64,000 nt of DNA from Paenibacillus sp. LHD-117 (GTDB taxonomy: Bacteria; Bacillota; Bacilli; Paenibacillales; Paenibacillaceae), in contig NZ_JAVFVT010000034.1 in assembly GCF_030929555.1 (NCBI RefSeq), positions 19,999 to 83,998 of the forward strand, given 5' to 3'. A model generated the notes under the pieces. That model was not told the origin of the DNA and ran no database searches. It saw only the letters and a list, made by a program, of their open reading frames with translations. Below, in pieces: positions 54,023 through 61,994 of this stretch (its first letter is position 1; every line of letters begins with the position of its first letter). Position numbers and translations under genes: made by a program.

Positions 54023-54835
54023 ATGAGCGAATTGATCGTGCCGGAGAAATCAAAGCCGGATGCGGATGGGAACGTTCTTTCCATTACTCCGTCATCTGCT
54101 GGATGGAACTATGTCGGTTTTGAAGTGTACCGGCTTCTTCCCGGCCAATCGATAAGCCGGCCGACGGAAGACAAGGAGATCTGTCTTGTGCTGCTGAGCG
54201 GCAAAGCCGATGTCCGAACGAACGGCGAAAGCTGGAGCGGAATAGGGGCGAGAATGAATGTGTTCGAGAAAACGCCTCCTTATGCCGTCTATGTGCCCGG
54301 AGAGGATTCGTACGAAGTCACCGCGCTGACGGAGCTTGAACTGGCGGTATGTCTCGCCCCGGGTTCCGGGGACAGAGGGGCGAGATTAATCGAGCCTACC
54401 GATGTGAAGGCCGAACTTCGCGGCAGCGGCAGTACGGAGAGGCTGATCCATAACATCTTGCCGGAGACGGAGCCGGCCGACAGCCTGCTTGTCGTCGAAG
54501 TCTTTACGCCCGAAGGCCATTGGTCGAGCTACCCGCCCCACAAGCATGACCGTGACGCATTGCCTGCTGAATCCTTGCTGGAGGAAACCTATTATTACCT
54601 TGTTCGTCCCGAACAAGGGTTTGCGGTTCAGCGCGTTTACACGGACGACTTGTCGCTTAACGAAACGGTTGCGGTACGAAATGGCGAAGCGGTGCTCGTA
54701 CCTCGCGGGTATCATCCCGTCTCCGCGCCTCCGGGTTATGAAGTCTATTATCTGAATGTAATGGCGGGACCGGTTCGCACCTGGAAAATTTACAATGATC
54801 CCGCTCATGAGTGGTTGACCGGAAAGAGGTCATAG
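54023..54835 (+). CDS. iolB: 5-deoxy-glucuronate isomerase
   Basis: A 270-residue cupin-fold enzyme: WNYVGFEVYRLLPGQS, NVFEKTPPYAVYVP, HWSSYPPHKHDRDALPAESLLEETYYY (metal His/Glu region) and VPRGYHPVSAPPGYEVYYLNVMAGP. IolB isomerises 5-deoxy-glucuronate to 2-deoxy-5-keto-gluconate. GGAGG before the ATG. The last gene of the operon; iolE, iolG and iolJ are not in this window. Confidence 0.95.
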   Translation: MSELIVPEKSKPDADGNVLSITPSSAGWNYVGFEVYRLLPGQSISRPTEDKEICLVLLSGKADVRTNGESWSGIGARMNVFEKTPPYAVYVPGEDSYEVTALTELELAVCLAPGSGDRGARLIEPTDVKAELRGSGSTERLIHNILPETEPADSLLVVEVFTPEGHWSSYPPHKHDRDALPAESLLEETYYYLVRPEQGFAVQRVYTDDLSLNETVAVRNGEAVLVPRGYHPVSAPPGYEVYYLNVMAGPVRTWKIYNDPAHEWLTGKRS

Positions 54836-54855
54836 GCAGAAGTGCTTACTCCGTC

Positions 54856-54886
54856 ATGAGGCATTACCGCTCGACGGGGTCTTAAA
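54856..54886 (+). repeat. Stray copy of the ABC-2 permease 3' end
   Basis: The 31 bases match the final codons and stop of the permease at 36538-36568 with three mismatches (GTGAGaCATTACC… versus ATGAGgCATTACC…). It encodes RHYRSTGS and a stop, with no gene before it. It looks like the remnant of a deleted or copied exporter gene. Confidence 0.55.
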
Positions 54887-54890
54887 CGGC

Positions 54891-54933
54891 AACGAGCCCG
54901 GTCTCTTCCAAATAGGAAGAGACCGGGCTCGTT
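54891..54933 (+). terminator. Terminator at the end of the iol operon
   Basis: AACGAGCCCGGTCTCTTCC (54891-54909) pairs perfectly with 54915-54933. A very stable stem without a long T run; it serves convergent genes on both sides. Confidence 0.75.
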
Positions 54934-54945
54934 CTCCATGCAGGA

Positions 54946-55389
54946 TTAATCCAGCGATAGGTAAGCGATAGCGCGCTGTTGCAGCACGGATTCCTCGGCT
55001 TGGGCTGCCGAACTTGGACCGATGGAAGGCAATGCGCCTTCGTCTCTTATCTGATGAATGGCTGCGACGAACATCTGGCATACGCGCTTATCTGAATCGC
55101 CGCGGCTCTCGATGATTTCGGTCAGTCGTTCTGTTATCGATGTTAATGGGAATCGGCCGACAAAGGATTGAAGCAACTCGCTCCAGTGCTCCAGGTCGAA
55201 GCTTGCGTCGTTCTCGCAAATAAACTGCTCGCTCCAGCCGAATCCGAGATCGCTGGTTAATCTAAGGCATACGCGGTATCCGGTGGCGTCGACGGCGAGG
55301 GCGGGAATGACAAAAAGCTCGATGCGGCTAATGTTGACATGCTGCGGCTGTTCGGTGGGAAACGAAGAATTCTCAAGATATAAAGACAT
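54946..55389 (-). CDS. Stand-alone enolase-superfamily N-domain-like protein, hypothetical
   Basis: A protein of about 147 residues. ISRIELFVIPAL…TGYRVCLRLTSDLGFGWSE resembles the N-terminal lid domain of mandelate-racemase/enolase enzymes, but the catalytic TIM barrel is missing; the remaining helices (LEHWSELLQSFVGRFPL; VCQMFVAAIHQIRDE) continue like the start of the barrel. The third of three consecutive ATGs (55389) has AAGGAG at 8 bases. It may be a truncated enzyme or a separate small family; confidence in the relationship is modest. Confidence 0.55.
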   Translation of the reverse strand: MSLYLENSSFPTEQPQHVNISRIELFVIPALAVDATGYRVCLRLTSDLGFGWSEQFICENDASFDLEHWSELLQSFVGRFPLTSITERLTEIIESRGDSDKRVCQMFVAAIHQIRDEGALPSIGPSSAAQAEESVLQQRAIAYLSLD

Positions 55390-55663
55390 CATCATCTCTC
55401 CTTCTTCCACTGACGAGGTTAGCTGTCGGATTCGGGCTAGAGAGAAGACCCTACCGGGGGCACAAATCCCCGGATTCACCCCTTGCGAGCGCGATCGGCC
55501 AATGAATGGCGATGCACCCGAATTGGTTCCCCCGCTTTCTCCCCGGAGGAAGAAATTAAGCGTTTATGTTTACATAATATTTTAGCGTTAAAATTTCCAT
55601 TTGTAAATGAGTTCTTATTCGGACAAAGAGCGGCGGAAAAATCCAAAAACCGACAGAATTGCT

Positions 55664-55692
55664 TTGCGTTCCCGCTCTAGATCAAGTATGAT
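55664..55692 (+). promoter_or_regulatory. Promoter of the aldolase-like gene
   Basis: TTGCGT (55664-55669) and TATGAT (55687-55692), 17-base spacer. The divergent gap 55390-55737 (348 bases) otherwise holds AT-rich sequence without a credible gene. Confidence 0.65.
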
Positions 55693-55737
55693 GGTAGGTA
55701 AAAATGAACTCATGTTCAGATCAAAGGAGCAGCAAAC

Positions 55738-56694
55738 ATGCAATCGAAAACTAGTCACTGCAAAATCGTCGACTGTACCGTTCGTGATGGCGGACTCGTA
55801 AATAATTGGGATTTCAGCATCGAGTTTGTCCAGCACCTTTATAATAGCCTTAACGAAGCCGGAGTCGACTATATGGAGATCGGCTACAAAAACTCTCCGA
55901 AGCTGCTGAAGGGCGCCGAGAGCGCAGGCCCTTGGCGGTTCCTGAACGACGACTTCCTGAAAAAAGTCATTCCGTACAAAGGAAACACGAAGCTGTCCGC
56001 CCTCGTGGACATCGGCCGCGTGGACGAGAACGATATTCTGCCGCGCAGCGAAAGCCTGCTAGACCTGATCCGCGTCGCTTGTTACATCCAGGACGTGGAC
56101 AAAGCGCTGGAGCTTGTGAAAGTGTTCCATGACCGCGGTTACGAGACGACGCTTAACATTATGGCGCTGTCGAACGTCATGGAGAATCAGCTGGTCGAAG
56201 CATTCAGGGCCATCGGCGAAAGCGTCGTAGACGTCGTCTACATCGTCGATTCCTACGGCAGCCTGAAGCCTGACGATTTCAGCTACCTCGTTGACAAATT
56301 CCAGCATCATCTGCCGAACAAACGTCTTGGCATCCATGCTCACAACAACATGCAGCTTGCGTTCGCGAACACGCTGATCGCCGCCGGCAAAGGCGTGGAA
56401 CTGCTTGATGCCTCGGTATACGGCATGGGCCGCGCGGCAGGCAACTGCAATACGGAGCTGCTCGTATCCGAGCTGCAGAACACGAAGTACAACGTCCGCC
56501 CGGTTCTGGACATGATCGAGAATTACATGATCCCTCTTCGCGAGAAAGAAGAATGGGGCTACATCATTCCTTACATGATCACCGGCATTCTCGACGAACA
56601 TCCGCGTTCCGCGATGGCGCTTCGCGCTTCCGAGGACAAGGACAAAGCGGTTGACTTCTACGACCGTCTGACGACGCCCGAGATTGCCAAATAA
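55738..56694 (+). CDS. HMG-CoA lyase-like/4-hydroxy-2-oxovalerate-type aldolase
   Basis: A 318-residue TIM-barrel aldolase of the DRE family: IVDCTVRDGGLVNNWDF (metal/catalytic Arg-Asp), MEIGYKN, YIVDSYGSL, LGIHAHNNMQLAFANTLIA (H-x-H-N-N metal site) and GMGRAAGNCNTELLV. It lacks a recognisable DmpG C-terminal channel domain. It likely cleaves or forms a C-C bond with a 2-oxo acid. AAGGAG before the ATG. It is monocistronic with a good promoter and terminator. Confidence 0.88.
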   Translation: MQSKTSHCKIVDCTVRDGGLVNNWDFSIEFVQHLYNSLNEAGVDYMEIGYKNSPKLLKGAESAGPWRFLNDDFLKKVIPYKGNTKLSALVDIGRVDENDILPRSESLLDLIRVACYIQDVDKALELVKVFHDRGYETTLNIMALSNVMENQLVEAFRAIGESVVDVVYIVDSYGSLKPDDFSYLVDKFQHHLPNKRLGIHAHNNMQLAFANTLIAAGKGVELLDASVYGMGRAAGNCNTELLVSELQNTKYNVRPVLDMIENYMIPLREKEEWGYIIPYMITGILDEHPRSAMALRASEDKDKAVDFYDRLTTPEIAK

Positions 56695-56707
56695 TCATCC
56701 GGGTAGA

Positions 56708-56758
56708 AAAGGGCGCCGCATGCGAAGCGGGAGAAGCTTCGCGAGCGGCGCCTTTCTT
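56708..56758 (+). terminator. Rho-independent terminator
   Basis: AAGGGCGCCGC and GCGGCGCCTTT with an inner CGAAGC/GCTTCG hairpin, followed by CTTTTTTC. Confidence 0.85.
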
Positions 56759-56797
56759 TTTTCTGGAATAGCGAGCAGGCAAGGATGCGCTTCTTCA

Positions 56798-58852
56798 TCA
56801 TTTTCCGGATTGATGAGGTTTAAGCCCTTTGTTTGTGGCCACTTTCCGGGCAGATTCGATCGTTGCGTCGATATTCGTTCCGTAGCTTGTATCGCCTTTT
56901 CTAAACTTTTCGTTCACTGTTTTCCATTCATCGGTACCGAGAAGCCTCGTTGATTCCTTCTTCAAATGGTTTTGCAGCTTGAGCAGCCTGGTTATGAGGG
57001 CGTCCACCTCACTGGGGCTGAGCAAGTCTTCCATCAATGTTCTCAAGTCCTCCGGCTTTAGCGCGATAATCCGTTCCGCCAACTCCTTGTCCGCGAATCG
57101 GCTCAAGCCTGGGTATTCCTTCCACTTGGACTCCAAATTCGTTTGCGTGCCGAAAGCCATGTCATTGTCGATGCCGGTTATCCCAAGCACCTTGCCGCTG
57201 CTGTCTTGATGAATAAAGAAGTTGTTTAAGTGACGATCGACTTGCAAGGCGAGAGTATCGATCAACTGCAGACGCGATAGGGCGCGCTGGAAGACGGGAT
57301 CGTTGACGTCGAACGACTCCTTCTGCCCGGACTCAATCTCAGCCTTCAGCGGTTTAAGCACGCCGCCGCCGGATTTCCCCTTGGCTTTCTCCATATAGCT
57401 TCCCTTGACGATTCCCGAACCGGAATTGTATAGGGCAAACTCCGCCTTTGCGATAACATTCGCTCCAAGAAGCTTATCTAATCTCGACATGGCTATGTTT
57501 CGATTGGCCATATGCGCGTTTTTTGGATCGATTAGAGCGTCTTTGGTCACGTGTAAGTGCTCGGAGAAGGCGACATCCTTTTCATGATCGGTGGCATCGC
57601 TGGGCAGATCTTTATCAGAAAGCACGATGTCTTTGTCTTCCTTGAACACGCCTTCTTTGTTCGGACCGATTTGAAAAAAGGTTACGGAGTTGATGCCGCC
57701 TTTGTCCGTCTCCCCTGTTTTCATGCCGTCGGTTAGATTCAGCAGGCTTGTGCAGGTGATTAATTTCCAATTGGATCGAAATTTTTCCGGATCAATTTTA
57801 TATTCGGCGGCGGCGGAACGAACCGCCGTTTTCTCGAGCGGGATCATGCTCTTCAGCTTTCGGATATAGACGACCTTGTTGTCCTCGTCGTTATTGTTGT
57901 TATGTTTAATATAATCGTCGCTAACCTTCTCCACTTCGCCGTACAGCGTCATGATATGATCGAGCTGATCGCTGATTTCGTCCGGGGTGATGCCGATTCT
58001 CTCATTAACCACATAAGTGTCGAAGTCGTCGAGCTTCTGCAAAAAGGCACGATAATGCGTGCTGTTCTGTTTCAGCGTCTCGCTCATGCCGAGCTTCTTG
58101 GTGAAGCGGTTGTAAAGCAGATTTTTCATATGCTCCTTCGGATCGCCTAGTTCAATCTTGACCTCGAAGGCGCTGGGCATCCGCTGAATGACGCGTTCGG
58201 CGGCGGATGACGAAGCCGAACCGGTCCCTCCCTTGCTGGTCGCCCTCTGGATCGCCTGGAGTCCGGGCTCGGGGGCGCTTGCCGCTCTGGCACCCAGCAA
58301 GTCGGCTTCGCGTTCAAGCGCGGGATTGTCGTTCAGCGGCATGCCGGAAGCGAGCTGGGCGGTAGGGGAGACGCGCCCTTGCTTCTGCTGGACGACATGC
58401 GCCAGCTCGTGGCCTAGCAAGCGCTGACCGCTCTTGTTGTCCGGGTTGTACTGGCCCGGGGCGAAATGGATATCCGATCCTTGCGCATAAGCGAGCGCGC
58501 CTGCGGCGCTCGCTTTGGGGGAGCCCGCGTGAATGCGCACGTCGGAGAAATCCGCGCCGAATGAACTTTCCATCTTGGCTTGAATGGCGGGCGGCATTTT
58601 GGATCGATCGCTTGCGGAAGAAGCCGCTGCGGGCGCGATCGTATTTGCTTCGCCGGCGTCCGAGCTCTTCAGCATTTGCAAGACCGCCTGATTGCCCAAT
58701 GATGATTGCAGCATGGCAAGCCGCCCATTCGCGCCTTGATCTTCCCGGCGCTGAACGGTCGCCGCACCTTCCGAGCCGGACGGCCGAGAAGAGTTTAACC
58801 CAGGAGTTTGCCGGGGCGATTCGGCATTGCGGCGTGCGTCCATTCCCTTCAT
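56798..58852 (-). CDS. DUF4157 protein with kinase-like C-terminal domain (candidate eCIS effector)
   Basis: A 684-residue protein. After a disordered N-terminus (residues 1-85) comes the DUF4157 domain: PPAIQAKMESSFGADFSDVRIH, LAYAQGSDIHFAPGQY, and the zinc-protease-like LLGHELAHVVQQKQG. The C-terminal ~300 residues contain AEFALYNSGSGIVKGSYMEK, LALQVDRHLNNFFIHQD and GITGIDNDMAFG. D-R-H-x-x-N and I-D-N-D-x-x-F-G have the look of phosphoinositide/protein-kinase-like catalytic and metal-binding motifs. DUF4157 is a known marker of contractile-injection cargo. It is divergent from the eCIS ATPase gene, with 132 bases between starts. Confidence 0.85.
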   Translation of the reverse strand: MKGMDARRNAESPRQTPGLNSSRPSGSEGAATVQRREDQGANGRLAMLQSSLGNQAVLQMLKSSDAGEANTIAPAAASSASDRSKMPPAIQAKMESSFGADFSDVRIHAGSPKASAAGALAYAQGSDIHFAPGQYNPDNKSGQRLLGHELAHVVQQKQGRVSPTAQLASGMPLNDNPALEREADLLGARAASAPEPGLQAIQRATSKGGTGSASSSAAERVIQRMPSAFEVKIELGDPKEHMKNLLYNRFTKKLGMSETLKQNSTHYRAFLQKLDDFDTYVVNERIGITPDEISDQLDHIMTLYGEVEKVSDDYIKHNNNNDEDNKVVYIRKLKSMIPLEKTAVRSAAAEYKIDPEKFRSNWKLITCTSLLNLTDGMKTGETDKGGINSVTFFQIGPNKEGVFKEDKDIVLSDKDLPSDATDHEKDVAFSEHLHVTKDALIDPKNAHMANRNIAMSRLDKLLGANVIAKAEFALYNSGSGIVKGSYMEKAKGKSGGGVLKPLKAEIESGQKESFDVNDPVFQRALSRLQLIDTLALQVDRHLNNFFIHQDSSGKVLGITGIDNDMAFGTQTNLESKWKEYPGLSRFADKELAERIIALKPEDLRTLMEDLLSPSEVDALITRLLKLQNHLKKESTRLLGTDEWKTVNEKFRKGDTSYGTNIDATIESARKVATNKGLKPHQSGK

Positions 58853-58977
58853 ATGGCTTCACCTTCTTCTTAAAAATGGTAATTCGATTATATCGCATGG
58901 CTGCGGGAGTTGTCATATGATTTTGATTGAAGTCTGTCGATTGCTGTCAAATCGTTCCTCTATCGGCTTCGATCCTG

Positions 58978-58986
58978 TGATATAAT
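58978..58986 (+). promoter_or_regulatory. Extended -10 promoter element
   Basis: TGATATAAT (TGn plus a perfect TATAAT) ends within the first possible start codon of the AAA+ gene (ATG at 58985). No good -35. Transcription would start near 58993. Confidence 0.5.
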
Positions 58987-61279
58987 GCAAGCAATGAAGA
59001 GAGATTGGCTTCACGGATTCGGAGCCGAACAACGTTTAATCTTTAAGGTGCGCGGGAACGCGCAGGATGCGGGGGAAGCGCGGGAGATGGCGGCGACGGA
59101 GGCAACGCTTGTAGGATACGGAGGAGCGGAGCATTTACGGGACGAATTTATTTGGTTGGACGCGGGGCTGCGCACGCTGCTGGATCTCGGCGGCGACGAT
59201 CCGTTCGCGGATCCGCTTGCGGCATTCAAGGGTCTGGTGATCGACAAGACGGAGCTGGTGGAGGAGGACGCGGCTGCGACGGCCGAAAGTTATGACCGCG
59301 CGTGGCAAGCTTATACGGCGTTTCGAAGGGAAACGGAGGAGCGTATCGGCGAGCGCGCGAGACGGAACGACGGTCTGCCGCTCGTTCGGCTTGCCGCGGC
59401 TTTCCGGCTGACGGTGTGGGAATATCGGTGCGTGCTGTTATGCCTGGCCGTGGAATGGGATCGCAAATACGAGAAGTGGTACGCTTATCTGAACGACGAC
59501 GCGACCGCCAGAACGGCAACGGTCGACTTGGCCTTGCGGCTTCTGGGCGACGCGGAAGAGGATCGGCAGCTCGGCCGCGGGCTGCTCGGCCAGGGAGGAA
59601 TGCTGCGCCGATGGTTGCTTCAATATCCGGGAGACGGTTCGGCCGCCCAGGGACTCAAATCGACGCTTCGGCTGGATGAGCGGGTCATCAGCTTTCTATT
59701 GGAAACCGAACGACTTGACGGCAGACTGAGCGGCTATGCGGAGGTGCGCGAGCCGGATGAAGCTCCTGGGCTTGCTTGGGAGGGAGCGGCGGAAGCGGAG
59801 TATTCTCTCCGGCATGTCATCGGCGATTGGCCGACCGGCAGCTTGCCGGTTGCCGGCTTGTGGGGCGCGCGGGGAGGCGGCAAGCGGACGCTTCTGCACC
59901 GCCTTGCCGCCCGGCGCGGGCAGCGTCTGCTTATCGTGTCGCTCGCCGCGCTGCCGTCCGAAGAGGAGAGGCTGCGAGGCGTGCTGGGGCGCGTCGTCCG
60001 CGAGGCGCTGCTGACCGATGCCGCCATTGCGTTCGCGGAGGAAGACGGCGCTTGGAAGGAAAGGCTGCCGCTGGAGCCGCTGCGATCGTCCTTAGAGGCT
60101 TATGCCTCTCATGCGCAGCGACCGCTGTTAGGCTGGTCGTCGCCCGATCAGAGAACGATTGTCGAGCTGCCGCTGCCGGGACATGCCGCGTACTGGAGCA
60201 TCGAAATTCCGCCGCCTAGCGCCGCCGTACGCGCAGAGCTGTGGCGACGGCATGCGGAGGAGCTTGGCGAAGCTGCCCTATCGCCGGACGGCATCGACTA
60301 CGAGTCGCTGGCGGCCGAATTGGCGGATCGCTTTCATTTTACCCCCGGGCAAATTGCATCCGCTTGGCGTCAGGCGCGTGTTCTTGCAGCGGGGCGTGGT
60401 GAAGCGCTGCCCCGACGGGTCGATTTGGCCGCCGCCGCCCGCGGACAGTTCCGCCATCGCTTGGCGCAGCATGCCGTCGCCATCGAACCCCGAAGAGGCT
60501 GGGCGGATCTGATTCTTCCGGCGGAATCGATGGAGCTCATACGCGAGGCTTGCAATCGTTACGTGTTTCGGGAGACGGTGCTTGGCGAATGGGGCTTCAG
60601 TAGCAGGCTGTCGTATGGAATTGGCGTCCATATGCTCTTTGCCGGTCCGCCTGGAACCGGCAAGACGATGGCTGCGGAAGTGGTGGCGGGGGAGCTCGGG
60701 CTCGAGCTGTACCGGGTTGACTTGTCGCGTATCGTAAGCAAATACATAGGCGAGACTGAGCAGCGGCTGCGAGAGCTGTTCGAGGAAGCGCGCCAAAGCG
60801 GCGCCATTCTGTTCTTCGACGAAGGAGACGCCCTCTTCGGCAAGCGGACGGAGGTCAAAGACGCGCATGACCGCTATGCCAACATGGAAGCGGCTTATTT
60901 GCTGCAATTGATCGAGGCTTATGACGGCGTGACGATTCTGGCTACCAATCTGATGCAAAATTTGGATGAAGCGCTGCTGCGGCGAATGAGCGTTATCGTC
61001 AAGTTCCCTTTCCCCGACTCGGAGAATCGGGCCCGCATTTTCGATTCGCTGCTGCCTGCCGGCGCGCCGCTGGACGAAGAGCTGGACATTCCGTTTCTCG
61101 CTCAACGCGTCGATGTGTCGGGCGGGCATATCAAAAACATCGTGCTCGCCGCGGCGTTTCTCGCCGCCGGAGAGCGGCGGTCGATCGGCATGGCGCACAT
61201 GATCCGAGCGGCCCGCGCGGAGCTTCAGAAGCTGGGCAAAATTCCGATGCGCGGCTCGTTCGCGCCTTATAGCGATTAG
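58985..61279 (+). CDS. Contractile-injection-system AAA+ ATPase (Afp15/Pvc15-type)
   Basis: A protein of about 764 residues. An N-terminal winged/helical region (residues ~95-230; RRNDGLPLVRLAAAFRLT, WEYRCVLLCLAVEWDRKYEK) is followed by two AAA modules. The first is degenerate (GLWGARGGGKRTLL). The second is canonical: GPPGTGKT Walker A near residue 556, ILFFDEGDALFG Walker B, LATNLMQNLDEALLRRM sensor/arginine region. This matches ATPases encoded in eCIS loci next to the cap gene. Start uncertain: no ribosome site precedes the ATG at 58985 or 58994. The next gene is the cap protein. Confidence 0.88.
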   Translation: MQAMKRDWLHGFGAEQRLIFKVRGNAQDAGEAREMAATEATLVGYGGAEHLRDEFIWLDAGLRTLLDLGGDDPFADPLAAFKGLVIDKTELVEEDAAATAESYDRAWQAYTAFRRETEERIGERARRNDGLPLVRLAAAFRLTVWEYRCVLLCLAVEWDRKYEKWYAYLNDDATARTATVDLALRLLGDAEEDRQLGRGLLGQGGMLRRWLLQYPGDGSAAQGLKSTLRLDERVISFLLETERLDGRLSGYAEVREPDEAPGLAWEGAAEAEYSLRHVIGDWPTGSLPVAGLWGARGGGKRTLLHRLAARRGQRLLIVSLAALPSEEERLRGVLGRVVREALLTDAAIAFAEEDGAWKERLPLEPLRSSLEAYASHAQRPLLGWSSPDQRTIVELPLPGHAAYWSIEIPPPSAAVRAELWRRHAEELGEAALSPDGIDYESLAAELADRFHFTPGQIASAWRQARVLAAGRGEALPRRVDLAAAARGQFRHRLAQHAVAIEPRRGWADLILPAESMELIREACNRYVFRETVLGEWGFSSRLSYGIGVHMLFAGPPGTGKTMAAEVVAGELGLELYRVDLSRIVSKYIGETEQRLRELFEEARQSGAILFFDEGDALFGKRTEVKDAHDRYANMEAAYLLQLIEAYDGVTILATNLMQNLDEALLRRMSVIVKFPFPDSENRARIFDSLLPAGAPLDEELDIPFLAQRVDVSGGHIKNIVLAAAFLAAGERRSIGMAHMIRAARAELQKLGKIPMRGSFAPYSD

Positions 61280-61409
61280 CCTGCCTTTCGCAAATTGCGT
61301 TATATGATAGCCATGGCGGCCAGCCGTTTGAAATAATGGCAACCATCATAAATATTCCGACGGTTTCGGCAGCATCGCTCCAATTCCGGTCGGATGGAGG
61401 GGATAGGAC

Positions 61410-61991
61410 ATGGGAAGCTACACGGTAATCGCGGATGCGGGAGCCAGCCTGCTGAGGCTTCTGCGCGAGCAGATGACCCCGGATCCGGTGTTGCGCCCGG
61501 AGCTGATCGGCATGGCAAGCCCGGCGGACAAAGGGGATTTGATTCTATCGCTTTATATTTGCTCCGTGCGAGAGAATAACGAAGCGCGCCGCAGCGACAT
61601 GCTGCTTGAAGGCGACGTGCTGCGATATCCGCCCCGAGCGATCGATTTGGAATGTCTCATTACCGCTTATTCCAATGCGGATATTCTTACCCGGACATTG
61701 GACGAGCACCGTCTGCTTGGCAAGGTAGCCCAAATTCTATACGATAACAGCATTTTGCGTGGGACTTCTCTGGAAGGGACGCTGGCTGAATCCGACAGCG
61801 AGCTTCGGATCGCGCCTGTCAATTACGGCGTGGAAGAAATGACGCGGCTGTGGCAGTTCGGCGATGCCCCGTACAAGCTTTCGCTCGTGTACAGGCTAGG
61901 GCCCGTGCTGCTGGATTCCAATCGCGTCAAACCGGTCTCTCGCGTCGTGGAGAGACGGATTACTATGCGCGAGAAGGAACGGGGTGGTTAA
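61410..61991 (+). CDS. DUF4255/Pvc16-type cap (tail terminator) protein of a contractile injection system
   Basis: A 193-residue protein with the Afp16/Pvc16 pattern: GSYTVIADAGASLLRLLREQM, LILSLYICSVRENNEARR, PPRAIDLECLITAYS, DEHRLLGKVAQILYDN, and MTRLWQFGDAPYKLSLVYRLGPVLLDS. In eCIS particles this family terminates tube and sheath. GAGGGGATAGG before the ATG. Found 130 bases after the AAA+ ATPase, the order typical of eCIS loci. Confidence 0.9.
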   Translation: MGSYTVIADAGASLLRLLREQMTPDPVLRPELIGMASPADKGDLILSLYICSVRENNEARRSDMLLEGDVLRYPPRAIDLECLITAYSNADILTRTLDEHRLLGKVAQILYDNSILRGTSLEGTLAESDSELRIAPVNYGVEEMTRLWQFGDAPYKLSLVYRLGPVLLDSNRVKPVSRVVERRITMREKERGG

Positions 61992-61994
61992 GGC

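Noticed and set aside
60278..61342. Minus-strand open frame opposite the AAA+ gene
   Set aside because: Antisense shadow without family motifs; the plus-strand Walker motifs are unmistakable.
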